DNA of 38,010 nucleotides from DATLCI01 sp035526435 (GTDB taxonomy: Bacteria; Acidobacteriota; Terriglobia; Terriglobales; Acidobacteriaceae): positions 1 through 38,010 of the forward strand of contig DATLCI010000193.1 of assembly GCA_035526435.1 (NCBI GenBank), written 5' to 3'. Positions 8,769 to 16,840 of this stretch are shown in pieces; position 1 is the first letter of the stretch, and each line of letters starts with the position of its first letter. The translations under genes and the position numbers were made by a program. The notes under the pieces were generated by a model. It was not told the origin of the DNA. It searched no databases and saw only the letters and a program-made list of their open reading frames with translations.

Positions 8769-9314
8769 ACGAAGAAGCTCTCCCACTACGACCAGGCAGG
8801 CAAAGCCCGCATGGTGGATGTCTCGGCCAAGAGCGCGAGTATCCGCACCGCCGAGGCCAGCGCTTTTGTGCGCATGAAGCCAGCCGTGCTGGCGGTATTG
8901 CCGAAGAACCCTAAGGGAAATCCTTTGGAGGTGGCCCGTTTTGCGGGAATTTCCGCGGCGAAACGCACTCCCGAACTGATACCGATGTGCCATTCCATCC
9001 CTCTGTCTTACGTTGATGTGGAGGCCTCGGTATGCGAGAATGGCGTGATTATCACCTCTCGCGTCAGCACCCAAGCGCCCACCGGGGTTGAAATGGAAGC
9101 ACTGGTGGCCGCCAGCGTAGCGGCGTTGACCGTGTACGACATGTGCAAGGCGGCGGACAAGGGCATCGAGATCCAAGAGGTAGTATTGCAGAAGAAGACA
9201 GGCGGCAAATCCGGGGACTACGTCCGGGCCGCCGGGGTCCAGAGCAACGTCACCGGCCGCTCACGCAAACGCACCTCCGTTACGTCCAAATCAGCCGTGA
9301 AGAGAACGAAGTAA
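8769..9314 (+). CDS. moaC: Cyclic pyranopterin monophosphate synthase MoaC (ACG start)
   Basis: 181 residues. MoaC forms cyclic pyranopterin monophosphate from the MoaA product. The family signature is intact: ISAAKRTPELIPMCHSIPLS, TGVEMEALVAASVAALTVYDMCKA and GGKSGDYVRA; the catalytic Lys and Asp of YDMCKAADK are present. A basic C-terminal tail (SRKRTSVTSKSAVKRTK) extends beyond the E. coli length of 161. The start is unusual. No ATG, GTG or TTG lies between 8700 and 8810 in frame. A perfect AGGAGG (8755-8760) sits 8 nt before an ACG (8769), and counting back from the conserved MVDVSAK places this ACG exactly at the E. coli initiator Met. Canonical alternatives are a TTG at 8697, overlapping moeA by 71 nt, and an ATG at 8811, which deletes the conserved N-terminal segment. 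Confidence 0.92.
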   Translation, partial: TKKLSHYDQAGKARMVDVSAKSASIRTAEASAFVRMKPAVLAVLPKNPKGNPLEVARFAGISAAKRTPELIPMCHSIPLSYVDVEASVCENGVIITSRVSTQAPTGVEMEALVAASVAALTVYDMCKAADKGIEIQEVVLQKKTGGKSGDYVRAAGVQSNVTGRSRKRTSVTSKSAVKRTK

Positions 9315-10064
9315 ATGCCTGCAAACGTCACAGTCATGCTGGTGGATGACAATCCCATGATCCGGGAGATGTTGCGGCAGAGCCTCGCGCCACTGTGCAC
9401 GGTGCAGCTGGCGGGAGACGGCACGGATGCGCTGTTGAAAGCCATCGATGCACCTCCCGACCTCATTGTGACGGACTACCGCATCCCCGGACTCGACGGG
9501 CGGGCGCTGATCGAGAAGCTGCAGCAGCGGGCGAACACCTCGAAGATCCCGGTGATCATCCTGGCCAGCCGCGCCGATATCAGCGAAAAGCTGCGCATGT
9601 TGCAGGTCTCGGTCGAGGATTACATCGAAAAGCCGTTCTATCTCAAGGAAGCCACCACCCGCATCAAGAAAGTCGTCGATAAGATCGCCTTAGAGAAGAT
9701 GGCGCGCGAGGCCCCGGGCGAAAGCGTGCTACGCGGCAGCTTGGCGCAGATGAACATCATGGACCTCTTCCAATCGCTGGAGATGGGCCACAAGAGTTGC
9801 TCTTTGACCCTCACCTACAACGGCCAGAAGTGCGAGATGTTCTTCTCCGACGGCCAGATCAACCATGCAATTTTCGATAAGCTCAAGGGCGACGAAGCGG
9901 TCTATAAGGTCATGTCCTGGACGGACGGAGTCTTCTCTATCGACTTCACCGGCAACAGCAAGGAGCAGACCACTACGCGGTCAACCCAAGGTCTGCTTAT
10001 GGAAGGTCTGCGCTTGCTGGATGAAGCGAACCGCAGCGCGGAAGAGAACGTCCTCGAAGGCTGA
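9315..10064 (+). CDS. Response regulator: receiver plus DUF4388 (PATAN)
   Basis: 249 residues. Residues about 5-122 are a CheY-like receiver with the acidic pair D11/D12, phospho-acceptor D54 (VTDYRIPGLDG), S85 in the Thr/Ser switch position and K107 (EKPF). All functional residues are present, so phosphorylation is expected. Residues about 132-240 read as a DUF4388/PATAN domain (RGSLAQMNIMDLFQSLEMG...LTYNGQKCEMFFSDGQI), an output module seen in acidobacterial, deltaproteobacterial and cyanobacterial regulators and thought to act through protein contacts. There is no DNA-binding domain. The ATG follows the moaC stop with no gap, and the stop overlaps the mogA start (TGATG), so it is an integral gene of the Moco operon. 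No partner histidine kinase is in the window. Confidence 0.88.
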   Translation: MPANVTVMLVDDNPMIREMLRQSLAPLCTVQLAGDGTDALLKAIDAPPDLIVTDYRIPGLDGRALIEKLQQRANTSKIPVIILASRADISEKLRMLQVSVEDYIEKPFYLKEATTRIKKVVDKIALEKMAREAPGESVLRGSLAQMNIMDLFQSLEMGHKSCSLTLTYNGQKCEMFFSDGQINHAIFDKLKGDEAVYKVMSWTDGVFSIDFTGNSKEQTTTRSTQGLLMEGLRLLDEANRSAEENVLEG

Positions 10065-10567
10065 TGCCCTCCCACCGTTATCGCGCGGCAATTCTCACGA
10101 TCAGTGACTCCCGTTCTGCCGGCACCCGTGAAGACACGGCCAGCCCAGCACTCAGAACGGTATTGACCGGTGCTGGATTTGTAGTAGCCCAAGCGCAATT
10201 GGTCCCGGACGAACATGACCGCATCGTGGATGCGCTGGTTCGACTGGCAGCGATCAGTGACTTTTTGATCACCACCGGCGGAACCGGGCTCAGCCCCCGC
10301 GACGTCACTCCCGAAGCTACCCTTGAAGTCTGCGACCGTGAAATTCCGGGCATTGCCGAACTGATCCGTTCGGAGGGATTAAAGATGACGCCATATTCGG
10401 CGCTGAGCCGGGGCGTGTGCGGAAGCCGCAACGAGACTCTAATAGTGAATCTGCCGGGTAATCCTGCCGGGGCGGAAGACTCCTTGAGGACGATCTTGCA
10501 TCTCATCCCGCACGCGCTCGATCTATTGCGTGGCCAGACGGAACACAGCCAGGGCTCACCGCAATAG
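10064..10567 (+). CDS. mogA: Molybdopterin adenylyltransferase (MogA/MoaB family)
   Basis: 167 residues of the MogA/MoaB family, which adenylylates molybdopterin with ATP to prepare it for metal insertion by MoeA. The family core is visible: AAILTISDSRSAGTREDT at the N-terminus, ITTGGTGLSPRDVTPEAT in the MPT-binding loop and a GLPGN-like NLPGNPAGAEDSL near the end. The length is closer to MoaB (about 170) than E. coli MogA (195), so moaB is an equally fair name. The ATG overlaps the stop of the response-regulator gene by one base, indicating coupled translation. It closes the moeA-moaC-regulator-mogA cluster; moaA, moaD and moaE are not here. Confidence 0.93.
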   Translation: MPSHRYRAAILTISDSRSAGTREDTASPALRTVLTGAGFVVAQAQLVPDEHDRIVDALVRLAAISDFLITTGGTGLSPRDVTPEATLEVCDREIPGIAELIRSEGLKMTPYSALSRGVCGSRNETLIVNLPGNPAGAEDSLRTILHLIPHALDLLRGQTEHSQGSPQ

Positions 10568-10629
10568 TGCGAAAGCGGGCTGTTACACTTCTAACGAAGT
10601 TTTAAATTCAAACGCCTGAGCCTGCCCCG

Positions 10630-11259
10630 TTGAATTCCCTTAAACATTTTCTGGCCAAATACACTGCCTTTTTCGGCAAGGTGCTGCTGTGGGCTGGGCC
10701 GTGGGGACCGTTGCTTATCTCCACGGTAGATTCAGCGGCATTCGGAATCCCACTCGATCCGGTAATGGTGGGCTATGCCATTAAGTATCGCGATAGTTGG
10801 ACGATGGTCTTCGTCTGCTGCCTGATGGCTTCGGTGGGGTCGGCGGTAGGCAGCCTGGTGCCGTATTGGATCGGCCGTCGGGGCGGCGAACCGCTGCTGC
10901 TAAAGCGCATCACGCACGAGCGGCTGGAGGAGCTGCGTGACCGTTATGTGAACTGGGAGGTCCTTTCCATCGCCATCCCATCGATGCTGCCGCCACCCAC
11001 GCCGATGAAATTGATCGTGCTGGCTGCGGGCGTCTTCGAGATGCGAGTCCTTTATTTCATGGGCGCTATCTTCGCGGGACGCATGTTGCGGTTTTTGTTG
11101 CTGTCGTTCCTGGTGATCCGTTACGGTGAGAAATTCATGGAGGAGGTAAAGAACCTTTTCCATCTGCATTTGGGCGCGACCCTATGGGGCTTGTCGCTGT
11201 TCCTGGTGGCGGGCGTGCTAGGTTTTTGGTACTGGAAGCGACGATCGTCTAAGCAATAG
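10630..11259 (+). CDS. VTT/DedA-like (YqaA-type) membrane protein
   Basis: 209 residues with four or five hydrophobic segments and the loop features of the VTT (SNARE-associated/DedA/YqaA) superfamily: GPLLISTVDSAAFGIPLDPV near the N-terminus, a GSLVPYWIGRRGGE loop and a central IAIPSMLPPPTPMKLIVLAAG re-entrant-like Pro/Gly segment. Members act in membrane homeostasis and some as polyprenyl-phosphate or phospholipid flippases; the substrate here cannot be read. The C-terminus is basic (WKRRSSKQ). The only plausible start is a TTG at 10630: an in-frame stop lies at 10603-10605 and the next Met is deep inside the domain. No Shine-Dalgarno is evident. Confidence 0.82.
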   Translation: MNSLKHFLAKYTAFFGKVLLWAGPWGPLLISTVDSAAFGIPLDPVMVGYAIKYRDSWTMVFVCCLMASVGSAVGSLVPYWIGRRGGEPLLLKRITHERLEELRDRYVNWEVLSIAIPSMLPPPTPMKLIVLAAGVFEMRVLYFMGAIFAGRMLRFLLLSFLVIRYGEKFMEEVKNLFHLHLGATLWGLSLFLVAGVLGFWYWKRRSSKQ

Positions 11260-11278
11260 TCTCCCGACAGTTGGGCAT

Positions 11279-11316
11279 AGAAGAAGGCGCGACCGGATGG
11301 CCGCGACTTCTTTTTT
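11279..11316 (+). terminator. Terminator between convergent genes
   Basis: AGAAG (11279-11283) pairs with CTTCT, and an inner CGCG-A-CC/GG-C-CGCG arm with a GGAT loop stacks on it. T6 follows (11311-11316). It ends the VTT gene. The minus-strand copy of the hairpin would also serve the converging DUF6580 gene, although its T-tract is poorer. Confidence 0.7.
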
Positions 11317-11326
11317 GTCGGTAAGG

Positions 11327-11866
11327 TTAGGCGATGACTTGCCGCCGAGCAAACTGGCGTTGCAACGCCTCGAATACTACGGGAGCGCCGAAGATGGCGA
11401 GCGCGTAGATCATGTCTGCTGCGAAAGTTCCGCGGGCAAATGGGATGGCGGCCACATAGCAGGCGCCAAGTCCGGCCAGGTTGTGCGGGTACATGTTGTA
11501 CGCGAGCCAGACGGCAAAGTTGCTGATCACGAAGAAAGATACCGAGCTCGCCAAGGATGCTCCAACGACACGGAGCGGGCTGACTTTATCTTTGAGCAGG
11601 GTGCCCAGGAGCAGCGCTACCGCGTACCAACCAGTGCTGACAAACGTCTCCCAGGTAATAGGGAAGCTATATACGAACCGGTTCAAAATTACATCGGAGG
11701 CAGCCAGCAGCAGCAGCGGGAGCCACATATGCTTGCGGGAATGTTTGGCGCCGAAGAACAAGAGAGCCGCGCCGACCGGAGTGAAGTTCCATACCGGTGT
11801 ATAGCCCAGCAGGAAGGGCAAAAAACGGGTGGCAACAGCCAAGACCACAAAAAGTACAGCCAGCAT
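11327..11866 (-). CDS. DUF6580-like membrane protein
   Basis: 179 residues with five or six membrane segments and a conserved opening (RFLPFLLGYTPVWNFTPVGAA) followed by FFGAKHSRKHMWLPLLLLAASDVIL. This pattern matches the DUF6580 family, ECF-transporter S-component-like proteins of unknown substrate. I chose the ATG at 11866, preceded by GAAGAGGT a few bases upstream; an in-frame TTG at 11932 would add 22 residues with no family resemblance. The gene lies 74 bp downstream of the YdjM-like gene on the same strand and may be part of the lipid kinase/YdjM transcript. Confidence 0.8.
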   Translation of the reverse strand: MLAVLFVVLAVATRFLPFLLGYTPVWNFTPVGAALLFFGAKHSRKHMWLPLLLLAASDVILNRFVYSFPITWETFVSTGWYAVALLLGTLLKDKVSPLRVVGASLASSVSFFVISNFAVWLAYNMYPHNLAGLGACYVAAIPFARGTFAADMIYALAIFGAPVVFEALQRQFARRQVIA

Positions 11867-11940
11867 GGAAACCTCTTCCCCAAGAAAATAGAGCGAACCT
11901 TCATTGTTGCGCCCGAGGGCGGTTGCAGTCAAGCGCGAGG

Positions 11941-13002
11941 CTATTTCTCGACCTGCCGCCCCATGCGCTGCTCCACCACGCGCCCGGATGGATCGAGCTT
12001 GAGGGTGATGGTCAGCGGGGTATTGCGGTCGTCGGACGAATTGAATGACAAACGGTCGCGCGAATCCGGGTAGTCATAGCGCAAGTCGCGGATGCGCACC
12101 TCGGTCTCGCCCCCCGGAGTGTCAGGAATCATGACCTCCGTATAGGGGTGGCGCGCCCAGTCGAGATAGACCTTGCCCAGCGGCGAGCCCTTGGCGGCGA
12201 GGGTAAACGGGGTTTCCTCCGGCTTGTACCGGACAACCACGGTCCGCTGCGGATCCACTTCTCCCTTCCAGGTATCGACAGGCTGGGTGAAGAATGCGGT
12301 CTCAGTCTCCACCACGCCCAGCCACTGAAAGGGATTCAACATATAAGGGCTGACAGAGATCCGAAGAGGATCCTGATCCTCATACTTCTGCTGCTCCAGC
12401 AACGCGATGGCCCGACGGTGGTTGTAATCGCGCACCCACCAGAGCAGGCCGACGAAGATCAAGGCGGCGATGGCGCTGCCACGTCCAGGAAATTGCGCTT
12501 TGCGCGCGCCTACCTCGCCACCTACTAGGCCAAAAAACCAAGGCATGACCAACGCCAGCAACAACGCGGTGGTGAGTAGAGGCTCGATGATGTACACGAT
12601 GTCCCACGCGTACCAGCGGTGCAGGAACGGGGAGAACGGACGTACGCCGTAATTGTTGGTGAAGTCGAGCAGAATATGGCTTAACACGCCGACGAGCGCA
12701 TAGACGTAAAGCAACTTCCAGTCAGGCGGAAGCTTAGGCTGGCGTCCACGACTGCGCATCCAGCGATAGAAGCCGTAAACGACTCCGAGGGCCGCGGCCG
12801 CCATAAAGGGAACGCCGAGGAAGGTGTGAGTGATGCCGCGATGGGTGCCGAAGCCCAGGACCGGCCCGGCGAATGAGGTCACAATGTCGATATCAGGGAT
12901 CTCAGCGGAAATCACCAGCACCGCGGTGGCGAGGCCAGTCTTACGATTGAGGCCGGCCCGGCTCATCACCGAACCGGCGAGCATGTGAGTGACGGGATCC
13001 AA
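11941..13002 (-). CDS. YdjM-like membrane-bound metal-dependent hydrolase
   Basis: 353 residues. The N-terminal half is a DUF457/YdjM-type membrane domain, with MDPVTHMLAGSVMSRAGL at the very start, HRGITHTFLGVPF near 75 and HILLDFTNNYGVRPFSPF near 135. The conserved His and Asp residues of this family are all present. The C-terminal half, after a membrane helix near 180-195, is a soluble beta-rich periplasmic region without recognisable motifs. YdjM in E. coli is LexA-regulated; no SOS box is obvious here. The start is the TTG at 13002: the conserved MDPVTH motif begins there, and the only ATG (12984) would remove the motif's Asp and His. Confidence 0.85.
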   Translation of the reverse strand: MDPVTHMLAGSVMSRAGLNRKTGLATAVLVISAEIPDIDIVTSFAGPVLGFGTHRGITHTFLGVPFMAAAALGVVYGFYRWMRSRGRQPKLPPDWKLLYVYALVGVLSHILLDFTNNYGVRPFSPFLHRWYAWDIVYIIEPLLTTALLLALVMPWFFGLVGGEVGARKAQFPGRGSAIAALIFVGLLWWVRDYNHRRAIALLEQQKYEDQDPLRISVSPYMLNPFQWLGVVETETAFFTQPVDTWKGEVDPQRTVVVRYKPEETPFTLAAKGSPLGKVYLDWARHPYTEVMIPDTPGGETEVRIRDLRYDYPDSRDRLSFNSSDDRNTPLTITLKLDPSGRVVEQRMGRQVEK

Positions 13003-13010
13003 TCGCTTTG

Positions 13011-13016
13011 AGGATA
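13011..13016 (-). promoter_or_regulatory. Putative -10 of the YdjM-like gene
   Basis: On the minus strand TATCCT ends 8 nt before the TTG start at 13002. It sits in the 30-bp gap after the lipid kinase gene. There is no Shine-Dalgarno, so a leaderless transcript from this point is possible, alongside read-through from the kinase gene. Confidence 0.3.
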
Positions 13017-13032
13017 CCGCAAAAGCGCGACG

Positions 13033-13992
13033 TCAGCGACGGGTCGGCATCAAGAGGGTGAAGGCGTTGGGAACACTGCGTATCGTAACGGGCAGCGTGC
13101 CCAGGAACTCGCCATCGGCCTGGGCGTAGATGCCGTGCGCATACTGCTGTCCGGGTTTGGCTTCGCAAATAAGGTCGCTGCACATGGCGCTTTCGACGCC
13201 GCGCACCTTCCACGTGAAGCCACCCCAACGTCGGGCAAAATATGTGAATGTCCGAATGTGGCTGGGAGTGGAAACTAATACCGCATGGAAGTCGTCGCGC
13301 TCTAGCGCGGAATCGAGGTTGAAATAGCGGAAGCGGTTCCCGATGGTGGCCACGCGCACTGCGGAAAGCTGCGCGACGGGCAAGGACTTCCGGTGCGCTC
13401 CAGTGCCGACGTGCAAAATGTATTCCTCATACGGGTGCGAGATGGCGACGCGCATGGCCTGACGGAAATATTCGAGCATGCCCGTGTGCTTCTTCAGTCC
13501 CGCATGCACGCGGTAGAGCATGAGAGCGTCCGGGCCCACGCCCGCCATCAGCGTGAAATACCGGGATTCACGCGCGCCGACGCGCGTCTGATATTCAATG
13601 TGGCCAGCAGCGATCCGGCGGGGGATAAATCCCAATTGCCTGCGAATCGCGCGCTCGGGGTTGCGCGGAATGTCGAGATCGAAGGCCAGAACATTCCCCG
13701 TGCCCAGCGGGACGATACCGAGCGGCACATCCGGGGCGCTGTTCACCATGCCCTGTAAAACGTCGTGAACGGTGCCATCGCCGCCGCAGGCGAAGATCAC
13801 GTCGTGGCCCTGCTCGACTGCGTCCACGGCCTGACTTCCGGCGGTTCCTGAACCTTCAGTAGGGATCAGCGAAGTGGCGATGCCCGCTGCATTCAATTCC
13901 CGAGCTGCTGCTTCCACCATGGCCAGGCGAAGGTGTCGCTTCTGCCCCGAAGATGGGTTGTAGATTAGCGCGGCTTTGCGGGCTTGCAACAT
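13033..13992 (-). CDS. Diacylglycerol/sphingosine-kinase-type lipid kinase
   Basis: 319 residues of the YegS/BmrU/DgkB lipid kinase family, which phosphorylates a lipid hydroxyl with ATP at the membrane face. The nucleotide-binding motif CGGDGTVHDVLQGM and the following VPLGTGNVLAFDLDIP are canonical. The N-terminal ALIYNPSSGQ strand-loop and the C-terminal QADGEFLGTLPVTIR beta-sandwich motif complete the family pattern. The natural lipid cannot be decided from sequence. The ATG at 13992 is preceded by TAGAAT 10 nt upstream and has no Shine-Dalgarno. The YdjM-like gene follows after 30 bp. Confidence 0.92.
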   Translation of the reverse strand: MLQARKAALIYNPSSGQKRHLRLAMVEAAARELNAAGIATSLIPTEGSGTAGSQAVDAVEQGHDVIFACGGDGTVHDVLQGMVNSAPDVPLGIVPLGTGNVLAFDLDIPRNPERAIRRQLGFIPRRIAAGHIEYQTRVGARESRYFTLMAGVGPDALMLYRVHAGLKKHTGMLEYFRQAMRVAISHPYEEYILHVGTGAHRKSLPVAQLSAVRVATIGNRFRYFNLDSALERDDFHAVLVSTPSHIRTFTYFARRWGGFTWKVRGVESAMCSDLICEAKPGQQYAHGIYAQADGEFLGTLPVTIRSVPNAFTLLMPTRR

Positions 13993-14002
13993 TCAACGGT
14001 GG

Positions 14003-14008
14003 ATTCTA
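14003..14008 (-). promoter_or_regulatory. Putative -10 of the lipid kinase gene
   Basis: On the minus strand TAGAAT ends 10 nt before the kinase ATG at 13992, so a leader of only about three bases is expected. The hexamer overlaps the end of the T-tract of the upstream terminator. No good -35 is seen. Confidence 0.35.
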
Positions 14009-14037
14009 AACAAAAGCCCGGAGCTGAGCCCCGGGCT
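14007..14037 (-). terminator. Terminator of the DUF1579-like gene
   Basis: Reading the minus strand, AGCCCGG and CCGGGCT (genome 14031-14037 and 14015-14021) pair in a 7-bp stem around a 9-nt loop and are followed by TTTGTTT. It lies 18-48 bp after the stop of the minus-strand secreted-protein gene. Confidence 0.8.
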
Positions 14038-14054
14038 GGGTTTTAGAGGACGTT

Positions 14055-14762
14055 TTAATCCCGGCGCGGACGACGACCACGCATCTCTTCCATGTTGACC
14101 TTGGAATACTTGATGGTGACGGCCCGCTTGAGTTGCGTAAGCGCCGGGCCCATGTCGATCGTGTAGATAAAGGTAGTGGGGGCCAATTCAGTAAAGGCGT
14201 GTCGCGAGAACAGCTTTTTGCCCATCATGGTCTCCGAGCCGGTGAACACCAGATCTTTGCCTTCCCACTTGCCGGTCATGACCGAGACGCCGGGCGCGGT
14301 GTTGTCTGTCCAATGGATGTGATAAACCTTGGCGGCGGAATCCCAGGTCATAAGTCCAAATCCGGCAAAGATGCCCCCCGGACCTTCCGATTGATATTCA
14401 GAAATCAATGACAAGCCACCGGGGCCGGGACGGATCGCTTCCACTCCCTTGCCAGTGCCGCCTTGTGGGACGATCTCGGAGGGCTCATGCTTTTCTTCGG
14501 TCTCCCAGCGCCCCTGCAGCATATTCGTGATGCGCTCTATCTCTGGCGCGGGCTTAGGCATGGCGAAGGGTGCACTTGCGGCTGGGTTCGCCGGTGAGGT
14601 CTTGGACTCGGCGGCTTTCGGGTCGCCGGTCTTGGCTCCCACCGGGGCCTTTTCGGCGGGCTTGGTCTTGGCGTCAGGCTGCTTGGCCCCCGTCTGAGAG
14701 GTTTGCGCGGCCAGTCCAACCAGCAAGAACAGGCCCAGAAGGGCGGCGATCGTGGATTTCAT
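14055..14762 (-). CDS. Secreted DUF1579-like protein
   Basis: 235 residues. An N-terminal signal peptide (STIAALLGLFLLVGLAAQ) is followed by a low-complexity Ala/Pro/Lys linker to about residue 70. A beta-rich domain follows with the pattern of DUF1579: NMLQGRWETEEKH, then LSLISEYQSEG, FGLMTWDSAAKVYHIHWTD and GKWEGKDLVFTGSETMMGKK. These proteins are lipocalin-like and of unknown function. The C-terminus is strongly basic (RGRRPRRD). The ATG at 14762 has GGAGG 5 nt upstream; an in-frame TTG at 14774 is less likely. A terminator follows the gene, so it is probably transcribed alone. Confidence 0.75.
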   Translation of the reverse strand: MKSTIAALLGLFLLVGLAAQTSQTGAKQPDAKTKPAEKAPVGAKTGDPKAAESKTSPANPAASAPFAMPKPAPEIERITNMLQGRWETEEKHEPSEIVPQGGTGKGVEAIRPGPGGLSLISEYQSEGPGGIFAGFGLMTWDSAAKVYHIHWTDNTAPGVSVMTGKWEGKDLVFTGSETMMGKKLFSRHAFTELAPTTFIYTIDMGPALTQLKRAVTIKYSKVNMEEMRGRRPRRD

Positions 14763-14795
14763 ATAGTCCTCCAACGCGCAAATTTAATACATCTC

Positions 14796-14801
14796 TATAA
14801 T
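14796..14801 (+). promoter_or_regulatory. Putative -10 of ligA (leaderless)
   Basis: A perfect TATAAT ends exactly 7 nt before the ligA ATG at 14809, placing the expected transcript start at the start codon. No Shine-Dalgarno is present between them. A matching -35 is not obvious. Confidence 0.5.
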
Positions 14802-14808
14802 CTTTGCC

Positions 14809-16839
14809 ATGTCGAAGGCTTCACAGGGGTCCGCCGCCGAACAGCAGGTAGTAAAGCTGCGTGCGAAGATCCGACACCACGAGCACCTCTATTACGTGAT
14901 GGATGCGCCGGAGATCACCGACGCGGAATATGACCTGCTCATGCAGGAGCTCAAGAGCCTGGAAGAGGCAAACCCCGGCCTGATCAAGCCAGATTCTCCC
15001 ACACAGCGCGTGGGTGGCAAGCCGCGCGAAGGTTTCAAGAAGCAGCCCCACTCCCGGCCCATGTTGTCGCTCGACAACGCCTACAACGAAGAGGAGTTAC
15101 GCGCGTGGGACCGTCGCGTGCACGAGCTTGCCGGCACAAAAGTGGAGTATGTCTGCGAACTGAAACTGGATGGAATGTCGCTGGCGCTGTGGTATCGCAA
15201 TGGCGCCCTGGACAAGGGCGTGACGCGAGGCGACGGATACACGGGCGAAGATGTGACGGGAAATGTGCGCACTATCCGATCGATCCCGCTCTCGGTCGCG
15301 CCGGCTGATCTAAAGAAGCTCGGCCTGCCGGATGATTTTGAAGTGCGGGGAGAAGTCATCATGCCCATCGCCAACTTTGCCCGCATGAACGACGAGCGGG
15401 AACAACAAGGGCTGGCGCGGTTCGCCAATCCCCGCAATGCGGCTGCGGGAACGATCCGGGTGCTGGAGCCGAACATTGTGGCCCAACGGCGCATGGATCT
15501 CTTTGCTTACTTTGCGTTGAGGGCCGACGGTGCGGACATCTTCGCCAAACATTCCGAAGCTTTGGCTGCGCTCACTGCTGCGGGATTCAAGGTCAATCTC
15601 AACCACGCCACCGCGAAAGATATCGATGGGGTGCTGAAGTTCATTGAACGCTGGGAGGGCAAGCGCGATTCCCTGCCCTACGAGATCGACGGGATCGTCA
15701 TCAAGGTGAACTCCGTGGCCATGCAGCGCGAGCTGGGCTTTACCGGCAAGGCGCCGCGTTGGGCGATCGCTTATAAGTATGCCGCGCGCGCGGGCGAGAC
15801 GGTGATCGAAGACATCCTGATCCAAGTGGGACGCACCGGAAAACTTACTCCGGTGGCGGCGCTCAGGCCGGTCAGCATTGGTGGCACCACCGTGACTCGC
15901 GCGACCCTGCATAACGAAGATGAGATCGAGCGACTGGGAGTGAAGATCGGCGATTGGGTGATGGTGGAGCGCGGCGGAGACGTGATCCCGAAAGTCGTGA
16001 AAGTAATCGAGGACAAGAAGCATCGGCGGGGAAGCCGCAAATTTCATATGCCGGAGAAATGTCCGGAGTGTGGCGGCAAAGTGGTGCGCGCCGAGGGCGA
16101 AGCGGACCATCGGTGCGTGAATGCGGGGTGTCCGGCCAAGCTGCGCGAGGAGATCCTGCACTTTGCCTCGCGCGGGGTGATGAATATTGAGGGCATGGGT
16201 GAATCGCTGGTGAATCAACTAGCCGACGCCGGCCTGGTACAGACGGTGGCCGACATATTCGACCTTACTGAAGACAAGCTGCTCAAGCTGGAGCGCATGG
16301 GAAAGAAGTCTGCGCAGAATGTGCTCGCTCAGATCGAGCGCGCAAAGTCACTGCCACTGGAGCGCGTGATCTACGGCCTCGGCATCCGCATGGTGGGAGA
16401 GCGCACGGCGGAGTTACTGGCAGAACATTTTGGTTCCCTGGACAAGTTGATGGCCGCGAACGAAGACGAACTCCGGGAGGTGACGGAGGTGGGTCCGCGG
16501 GTGGCGGCCAGCGTCCGAGAATTCTTTGACGAGCCCCGGAACCGACAGTTGGTGGAGCGCCTGCGAAAGGCCGGGTTGCAGGTCACCGGAGTGGCGAAAC
16601 AGCGGGGCACCCAGTTAGCGGGCAAGACGTTTGTGATCACTGGCACTTTGCCCACTTACTCGCGCGACGAAGCGAAAGCAATGATCGAAGATGCGGGCGG
16701 CAAGACCTCGGGCTCGGTGAGCAAGAAGACGGATTTCGTCCTGGCGGGCACGGAGGCAGGTTCGAAGTTGGACAAAGCAAAAGAGCTGGGCATCACCGTC
16801 ATCGATGAGACCCAGCTCCTGAAAATGCTAGCTAACTAG
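14809..16839 (+). CDS. ligA: NAD-dependent DNA ligase LigA
   Basis: 676 residues, the usual size for LigA. It seals nicks with NAD+ in replication and repair. Domain Ia has the HxxxYYV-type NAD-binding opening (HHEHLYYVMDAPEITDAEYD). The adenylated lysine is K119 in CELKLDG. The OB fold is followed by a Cys4 zinc finger at C418, C421, C436 and C441, a helix-hairpin-helix region (VIYGLGIRMVGERTAELLA) and a C-terminal BRCT domain (LAGKTFVITGTLPTYSRDEAK) from about 602. Nothing is missing. The gene is monocistronic by position and its stop lies 1 bp from the stop of a convergent gene. Confidence 0.98.
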   Translation: MSKASQGSAAEQQVVKLRAKIRHHEHLYYVMDAPEITDAEYDLLMQELKSLEEANPGLIKPDSPTQRVGGKPREGFKKQPHSRPMLSLDNAYNEEELRAWDRRVHELAGTKVEYVCELKLDGMSLALWYRNGALDKGVTRGDGYTGEDVTGNVRTIRSIPLSVAPADLKKLGLPDDFEVRGEVIMPIANFARMNDEREQQGLARFANPRNAAAGTIRVLEPNIVAQRRMDLFAYFALRADGADIFAKHSEALAALTAAGFKVNLNHATAKDIDGVLKFIERWEGKRDSLPYEIDGIVIKVNSVAMQRELGFTGKAPRWAIAYKYAARAGETVIEDILIQVGRTGKLTPVAALRPVSIGGTTVTRATLHNEDEIERLGVKIGDWVMVERGGDVIPKVVKVIEDKKHRRGSRKFHMPEKCPECGGKVVRAEGEADHRCVNAGCPAKLREEILHFASRGVMNIEGMGESLVNQLADAGLVQTVADIFDLTEDKLLKLERMGKKSAQNVLAQIERAKSLPLERVIYGLGIRMVGERTAELLAEHFGSLDKLMAANEDELREVTEVGPRVAASVREFFDEPRNRQLVERLRKAGLQVTGVAKQRGTQLAGKTFVITGTLPTYSRDEAKAMIEDAGGKTSGSVSKKTDFVLAGTEAGSKLDKAKELGITVIDETQLLKMLAN

Positions 16840-16840
16840 T

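Noticed and set aside
10568..10629. Terminator after mogA: ACTTC-TAAC-GAAGT followed by TTT.
   Set aside because: The stem is only 5 bp with two GC pairs and the T-tract is interrupted; too weak to call.
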